Below, one piece after another: positions 58,001 through 64,000 of a DNA stretch of 64,000 nucleotides; position 1 is the first letter of the stretch; every line of letters begins with the position of its first letter. The notes under the pieces are model-generated. The model was not told where the DNA came from. It made no database searches and saw nothing but the letters and a program-made list of their open reading frames with translations. The position numbers and the translations under genes are program-made. The DNA is from Bemisia tabaci (lineage: Eukaryota; Arthropoda; Insecta; Hemiptera; Aleyrodidae), in NCBI RefSeq assembly GCF_918797505.1, contig NC_092796.1:59426851-59490850 (forward strand). The letters are read 5' to 3'.

Positions 58001-61000
58001 TAAAATGAAGAGAGACTTGTTCCATTCAATACTGAGTCCATCCGGCAGCCTGATTGTTGTTTTTTTTGTTTGTCGGGTGGAAATGGATGACATAGGTTAA
58101 ATGGCAAAGCGTGATTGGTCGGCTATGTCTTATCGATGCTTTGTCATTTGGAATGGACGACAAACTAAAAGCACCTCTTGAGTATCCTACAGTAGGTCGT
58201 CCATTCCACTCGACAAAGCAACAATAAGACATAGCCGACCAATCTTGCTTCGCCATTTAACCTATGTCGTCCATTTCCACCCGACAAACAAAAAATTTCA
58301 ACAATCAGGTTGCTGTCAAGCCTCGGTATAGCTTGATTAAGGCTCTTAGCTCCAAAAGAAAACACTCTTTAAGTCTGTCACTGACATTGATACGATACAT
58401 GGTTGGCTGATTGAACAGATGCTGAGCTTTGCCAAAACAAGTGTGACTGATAAGAGTAACGGAGCCTAACATCACTGTGTAGGACGGCAGGGTTCTCGTT
58501 GATTCACTGGGTCTCGCAATAGCATCTCACTAGTCAGAGAAGCCATACTTCTACTACCACAAAGATTACCCATTAGATATCTTGTACACTTCAGCACATT
58601 CTACGCACCTGAACCTATCTTGTCCATCTGTTGAAAATTTTCTAAGTAAATGGAAAAATTTTAGCACTTAGAAAACTTACCACAATAGAGCAACCAGCAA
58701 AGTTTTTCTTTGACACTCCTTTCGTCTCACATTCTGTAACGCCTTGAGAATTTGACTGAAAAAAGGAATGAAAATAAAAATGTAAACGAATACATACACA
58801 AGATGGTCACATAGTGCTGGGTCCACACTATTTTACAAGGAAAACACGGCCCAAAAATAAAAAAAATATTATTGTTTCAGATAAATAAATTCGTTATCCG
58901 ACTGGAGAGAAAAAAAACAAAAAAACACGGGTGGCAAATCTAAATAGGTTTTATTATTGGCTTCTTCTAATTTTTAGAAATAAGGAAGAACTCTGATTTT
59001 TTTCCTTGACTAACATTGATTTTCAATGCATGATAATAGCACATGGTTTATAAGATGCGATTGGTCTGCAAAAGAATCTTCAGAATTAAAAACTTGTCGA
59101 TTTTATCTTGCTCATATGAGTGCCTGATGCTTGACAGGAGCTAACAGATAAAGAGTGAACGAAGGCAATCAGTTACAAGTTACTTCTCCAAAATTTGACC
59201 AAAACACAATGGTTGAAATAGTTAATTTGGAATTCAACTTTAAAGCATATTCATGGGTGTACTTGACATACCGCAAAATGATTAAATTTCCTGACTTTCT
59301 CAGGTTTTCTCTAATGTTTCAAGAACTTTTCACCTTGTTGTATAATTACCTGATAGAGAGTAGAGCCTCAATTTATTGGTTAGCGCTCAGTCAGTCAGGT
59401 CAGTAATTTGCATTGGATTTTGGGTTGGTTATTCACACTGTCTAAATGTTTGCACAACCCTAAACCGGCCGTAATAAGGACATATTTATGCTAAAAGAAA
59501 CTAAAAGCATAGTGTTTATGTGAGACATAGTTATTTTTAGCATAAGTACATACCTATGTAAATCAGTTTAAGGGAAAAGAATTCATTTCCTGATTTTTTT
59601 TTTTTTTTAAACGCCAAGTAATTTTTTTTTATCTAATAAGAAATATATATTACCCATAGAATGAGACAGTTAGACTGTTGTACTCCGGTCTTATAGCACA
59701 TCGTTATTTCGCTATGAGGGTCAACATGACTGAGCAAGAGGAATGACATGTAGAGTTGCTCTGAATCAAAGAAGGAACTTTCAAAGTAGGCATTGGCAAT
59801 GAGTTTAGGTCCACGATCATCACCACTGAAAACAAAAAAAACTTCAATGAACACACAGATATGATGGAATTACTACGATAGATTACGATAGAATCCACTG
59901 TAATTAGGTAATCTTCATCGATGGGTCTGTCGCAAGAAGTGAGACTTTACGAATTATTGATGCGGGTGTTATGAAGTAAATCTTGTAAGAGGGACAATGG
60001 TTCCACTTAAAAAGCACAGAATTGTTTGCTAAGCTTGGTAAAATATTGTAAATGCTACGTAGAGAACTCTTGCAGACATAAATCCTTCATTTGACAAAAT
60101 CAAAAAAAGGATAGAAAAAAATAAATAAATACCTAGAACTGCAACTGCTTTACAGATTTATCCTTTTTCAATTCTGAAATCAAAAGATAATGAAATGTAA
60201 ACTTACTCTGCAATATACTTCGTTTTGATAACAGGAACTTCATACTGAGACACTTTCTTCTTCGAATACTTGGTATTCATGTAACTGGGAGGTGTGACGA
60301 TAGCCTTTAGAGAATTTTCACCAGCAAAAGGCGTGATCCATAACTGATAGCATCCAGAGAATATGTAGCGGAAAGTGACGCGTATTTCCTGAAATCATAC
60401 CATGTTAAGTAATTATTGTCATGAAATATTAGGTTTATGTAATAACTTGCCTCTTATTCTGCCTTCTTGCCAAAATTCTGTTGAGAAAGAAAGTTACCAA
60501 GTTTAGAAAATTAGAAAAGATTCATCAAAAGTTGAGATAGGATTCCTTTTATGAGAGTTTTGAGTAAAAAAAGAGCTTTGAAAGAGAATCGTTGGATTGC
60601 AAATCCTTTGTAATTTTATTTAAGAGGCAGCAAGGGAAATATTCAATTATGCTCGAGTTTATAACAGATAACTAAATAAAATTACTTCTTCACAGGTCGT
60701 AGAACAATTTTTTTGAGAGCAGTCTTCATAAGTGAGCAGTACTGATTTGGAGGAGTGAACATTAGTGCTGACGGCAGGGAGCACAGCTTTCTTGCACTGT
60801 TCAGAGTTAGTGACGGAGTCATCGATGCGAAGTTTCAGTTCAAGACTGGTAAAGTTGCAGCAAGCAGGGGGTACACTGAATACTGATTCAATGATTCCCT
60901 CGTAGCCAAGAAGGTTCAATTGAGCAGATTTCAATTTCTTGTACATGCAGACAGATTCAGGTCCTACACATGGAGAAAAAAAAATGTGTTAACAATAATG

Positions 61001-64000
61001 ATCAAGCCAAAACATGAAAAATTAATGGGTAAAAATATTTAAAAGAGCGTGTGAAGGGACCAAAATTGGACCACGTTTAGCAGAAAGGAACCAAGCCACA
61101 TTAGCTGTTGCCAAAATTAATTGGACAACTTAATTTTTAAAAGAGAACGTTCGTGCGAATTCTTCTGAAAATTTTAAGGAAATTGCTTTGTACTATGCAG
61201 AAAGTTCACTGAACTTTGCACAAAAATCAGCACTACCCTTTTCATGTAAAAAATTAAATCGCCCAATTGAATTTGGCAATAGCTGATGTAGCTTAGATCC
61301 TTTCTGCTTAACGCAGACCGAATCAAGATTGGAACAAGTTCCGATTTGATTGATAGACCTGTGCAATTTATTGAAAAATAACCAGAGTAAAACGTTGTGA
61401 TGCATTGCAATATTTAAGGGTCACTACACTGTCAATGTTGATTCTTCAAGATATGTACTACGTTTTACAATAGGTAGTAACTGTTCTGGCTAATTTCTCA
61501 GAAGCACCTAGGTATCTGCGTTGAAAAATAGGTGGCTTATAGGTTGCGTCTAAAATAAGCCAGAAATATGTAACTGTTTCCAATGGCAAAAAGAAGTCCA
61601 TATTATTGGTGGGAAAATTGTAATTAACTGCGAGACATTTGCAGATTCATCAAAGTTGAAGTCAAATTTTAACAACCGGAAAAAAGTCCAATTTAATCCT
61701 CCAGTCCATTCCATCAAAAAACGCATTTTCGCAGATCAGGCGTTTTTCCGCCCATTTAAACCAATGTAATTTTGCCCGTAGTTTTGATCCCGAGCATCAC
61801 CTAAAAGAGCTTCAAATTGGCTTAAATTTTATACAGCCTATTATTTTCATATGCCGGGTGGCATCGATTGCCACCCGGATCTTGTCGATTTTCCGAAATT
61901 ACGAAACTAAGCCGCACCCTACTGTAGGCTCCTCTACTGGAGTAAAAGCCACTAAGATAAAAAGAAGAAAAAGAGGAAATTTGGAGATGGATTTAACAAA
62001 CGAAGTTGAACAAAAATGCACTAGAAATGGGGAAAGAAAAGAATGCGTAGATGTCATATCCACCTGAATGAATCAATCAGCAGTTGGCGAATGGGTTAAA
62101 TAGACTTTTAACACAATCTAGACTGCGTGGTGGTACTGACTTAAGGCGGGAGAGGTGAGACAGTTAGGAGGGTAAGGCGCGCCTTCACTTGAGTTAATAC
62201 AGCCTGGCATACATGTGGTACAGTGTGACATCCATTGTGAGAGTACAGCTGCGCGTCCGTTTGGCCCCAAAGTGCCTCTTATTCCTCGGATATTCCAGTA
62301 CTACATGCAATCTAAGCTGCCTACCTATCGTCTCCCCAGGAGATTCTGATGCGCGGTATAGATTGTGTTATACATCTATGATTGATTGTCACATAAAATG
62401 TTGAACGGTACTACTTTTCGATGTGACATTCATCCATTCTCTTCTTTCCCAGACAGAGGTTGCATCAAATTTGGACAGTGAAGAGGTTTGAAGTTTAATC
62501 CCTCCATAAAACTCAATGTTGAGAGCAAAAAATAACAACTATTTTCAATTTATATGTTCAAAGTATTTTTTCTCAACTGTAAATTTAGACAAGAGAAATT
62601 TGACTACTGATTAATTCTACAATATTAACAACTCATTCAACTTGATGCTTTTCTGTTGAATTTGGCCCAAGTGGCAGAATACATTCTTTCAGTGGCTCAC
62701 CTTTAGATCCGGAGGACGATAATTGAGACTTGTCATTGTAGCATGCATGAACTTTCAGCGGCTGTGGCAGTAATTTCTGTAAAAACATGGAAAAAAAATT
62801 AGGTTTCTGATTGAATAAATAAGCTTCTCGTAAAGCTAAAGAAGAAAAGCAAGTAAGTGATCATGAGTAAACTTTCATGAAGTTAGAAAACAAATTTCAA
62901 AACTATTATTCGGGCAAGGAGGTGGGTTGGTTTACTTAGGGTCGTCAGCTAAGTTGACACTCGTTTACATTCCACTTGCAAGCAAATGTAATGCAATCGT
63001 CCAAAAGTGATAGAGGATTGACCGCAGCCTGGTTGTGAGCATAGTCTATCCTTGATTCCTATTGAACGATTGCGTTGCGATCGCTTGCAAACGGAATGTA
63101 AACAAGTGCCAGCTTAGCTGACACCTCCAGAAGAGATGTTGCAGAGAAATCCTCACCATGAACAATTTAAGAAGTATACATATTTTGTCATTATTGGCAT
63201 GGAGGAGAGCTAGCTGTGAATCTATGCTCCTGTTCATATCAATTTATTGGAATTGAAACAATTGGATACTGATAAGAATTAGGCCATCTTCATTCTCCAT
63301 CCAAAGTAGAGCAGAAAATTGATCCTAATACAGTGCAGTAATTGCAATTAACCAGAATTTATGCATTTAAACATGCCTCCATTCGCAAATAAGCAGTGCA
63401 AACCAATACTATGGCTAAAATATAAAACTTGGTCAAAACTGCTCCACCGATCCAATAATAACATCTCGTGCCTTGCCCTAAAAATTTACGGACATGTGTT
63501 TGAACAGAGAAGTGTGATAGGAGTGGAGTAACAGAAACGTGAAGCCAAAAGATTTACAAGTCATTTAAGGGAGATCCCTTAATCTTGAGGTGTGTCTAAG
63601 TTTCGGGAAAAGGTTGATTTCAAGAAGGTTACATATTTTTTAAATGATGCTCTAACCTCCAAAATTGACTTCCTGCTCTGGAGTCAATAATACATGGATG
63701 TTTTCCTAATAAGACGTACATTCATTCAAGATAGCATTCGGTAGAAAGCTTCATGCTCTGAGAAAACAAAACAGCAAATGAGGAAGGTGGATTCGACCCT
63801 CCGGGAGGATACATAAATAAATTAAGTCTCCAGCAATAAGATGGCCTAGGGGCAAATCAAAGATGTGAGATGTGCCCAAGAAGAACGTCAGACATGAGCT
63901 GAAAAATGGAAGGTGTGTTGGAAAAAGAGCAAGAATCACTTACGGCTGATTGAGGAAACTTGGTGGCTAAAGAGTAATAGGCATCACTTAAATGTAGATT
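51554..64000 (-). CDS. IL-17-receptor-like membrane protein with SEFIR domain (5' end outside window)
   Basis: Eleven exons (minus strand, 5' to 3'): 64000-63944 (partial), 62776-62701, 60963-60686, 60388-60207, 59825-59654, 58755-58681, 57664-57514, 56875-56517, 55847-55579, 53300-53196, 51689-51554. All borders are GT/AG and phases agree; at least 619 residues, start codon and signal peptide not in the window. Residues 1-350 are an extracellular cysteine-rich region (VPPACCNFT, CSQKNCSTTC, LECEFYGIQPGRYC). A single membrane span follows (about 352-374, PYILLFMGVVFFICLVVFF). The cytoplasmic SEFIR domain spans about 415-575, with a box-1-like TILLIYARDC, then CWDPNQWEKV and a box-2-like RIVVVCSEMA. 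SEFIR domains pair with adaptors of the Act1/CIKS type in IL-17 signalling; whether this insect protein does so is inference. A short acidic tail follows, ending DKS. It has one SEFIR and no kinase or TIR domain. Confidence 0.86.
51858..52487. mobile_element. 630-bp inverted-repeat element
   Basis: Inverted ends CAATGGGCCTGTTGCATGC, arms of about 170 bp including GAGATACAGCCGT and GATGGTCACATTAAAAAAGT. A poly(G) run precedes the left end. Lies in the last intron of the SEFIR gene; no readable duplication. Confidence 0.78.
53404..54230. mobile_element. hAT-like non-autonomous element in a SEFIR-gene intron
   Basis: 827 bp, ends TAGGGCTGTGCGAATA and complement, flanked by GTGAAAGG on both sides (53396-53403, 54231-54238). 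Both subtermini are rich in GCGAATA and AATATTCGCG words. No transposase frame. It begins 103 bp upstream of exon 53300-53196. Confidence 0.9.
54963..55003. repeat. Poly(T) tract
   Basis: About 40 T residues in a row in the intron between exons 55847-55579 and 53300-53196. Confidence 0.9.
58046..58315. repeat. 270-bp inverted-repeat element
   Basis: Ends CAGCCTGATTGTTG and a near complement. Arms of about 110 bp include TGTTTGTCGGGTGGAAATGG and GATTGGTCGGCTATGTCTTA. Foldback MITE in a SEFIR-gene intron. Confidence 0.8.
61068..61319. mobile_element. ACCGCGTTTAGC-family MITE in the SEFIR gene
   Basis: 252 bp, arms GGACCACGTTTAGCAGAAAG and its diverged complement, in the intron between exons 62776-62701 and 60963-60686. 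Confidence 0.78.
62944..63123. repeat. 180-bp inverted-repeat element
   Basis: Arms GTCAGCTAAGTTGACACT and near complement, continuing through GTTTACATTCC and GCAAGC. Lies in the intron between the two 5'-most exons seen of the SEFIR gene. Confidence 0.7.

Overview
This is a eukaryotic, AT-rich, intron-bearing and extremely repeat-dense window. Three protein-coding genes can be assembled, all on the minus strand. Their family content (an insect-type CUB secreted protein, a chitin-binding type-2 protein and an IL-17-receptor-like SEFIR protein), short GT-AG exons and hundreds of kilobase-scale MITE/TIR remnants point to an insect. A hemipteran such as a whitefly is my guess from the look of the repeats, and I could not verify it. 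I see no bacterial operon, CRISPR array or phage signature.

Layout from left to right. (1) 476-17882: a secreted two-CUB-domain protein (405 residues, nine coding exons). Its first coding exon holds only the ATG, and its introns are packed with MITEs. (2) About 18-28.1 kb: no convincing gene; tRNA-like, satellite, hAT and long-TIR elements, including a nested hAT-type pair ending 44 bp from the next gene's stop codon. (3) 28168-39369: a secreted protein with three chitin-binding type-2 (CBM14) domains (381 residues, five exons, every internal junction in phase 1). One intron holds a piggyBac-like TTAA element with another MITE inside it. An inverted broken copy of part of exon 3 lies just upstream of the start codon (about 39.83-40.17 kb). 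(4) 40.2-51.5 kb: no supported gene; 42.3-51.2 kb is unusually poor in recognisable repeats, with one possible exon-like reading frame at 44.4-44.6 kb. (5) 51554-64000: the 3' eleven exons of a single-pass membrane receptor with a cytoplasmic SEFIR domain (at least 619 residues); its 5' end lies beyond the window.

The exon models were built by hand from reading frame, splice sites, phase compatibility and family consensus. Every exon length agrees with its phase arithmetic. The genes do not form an operon. Two encode secreted proteins and one a surface receptor, and I see no evidence that they act together.

The most distinctive material is the mobile-element landscape. Several non-autonomous families have target-site duplications that can be read directly: 8 bp (hAT-like), TTAA (piggyBac-like), TA (Tc1/mariner/pogo-like), and two families with short AT-rich duplications of 4 bp and 2 bp that I cannot assign to a superfamily.
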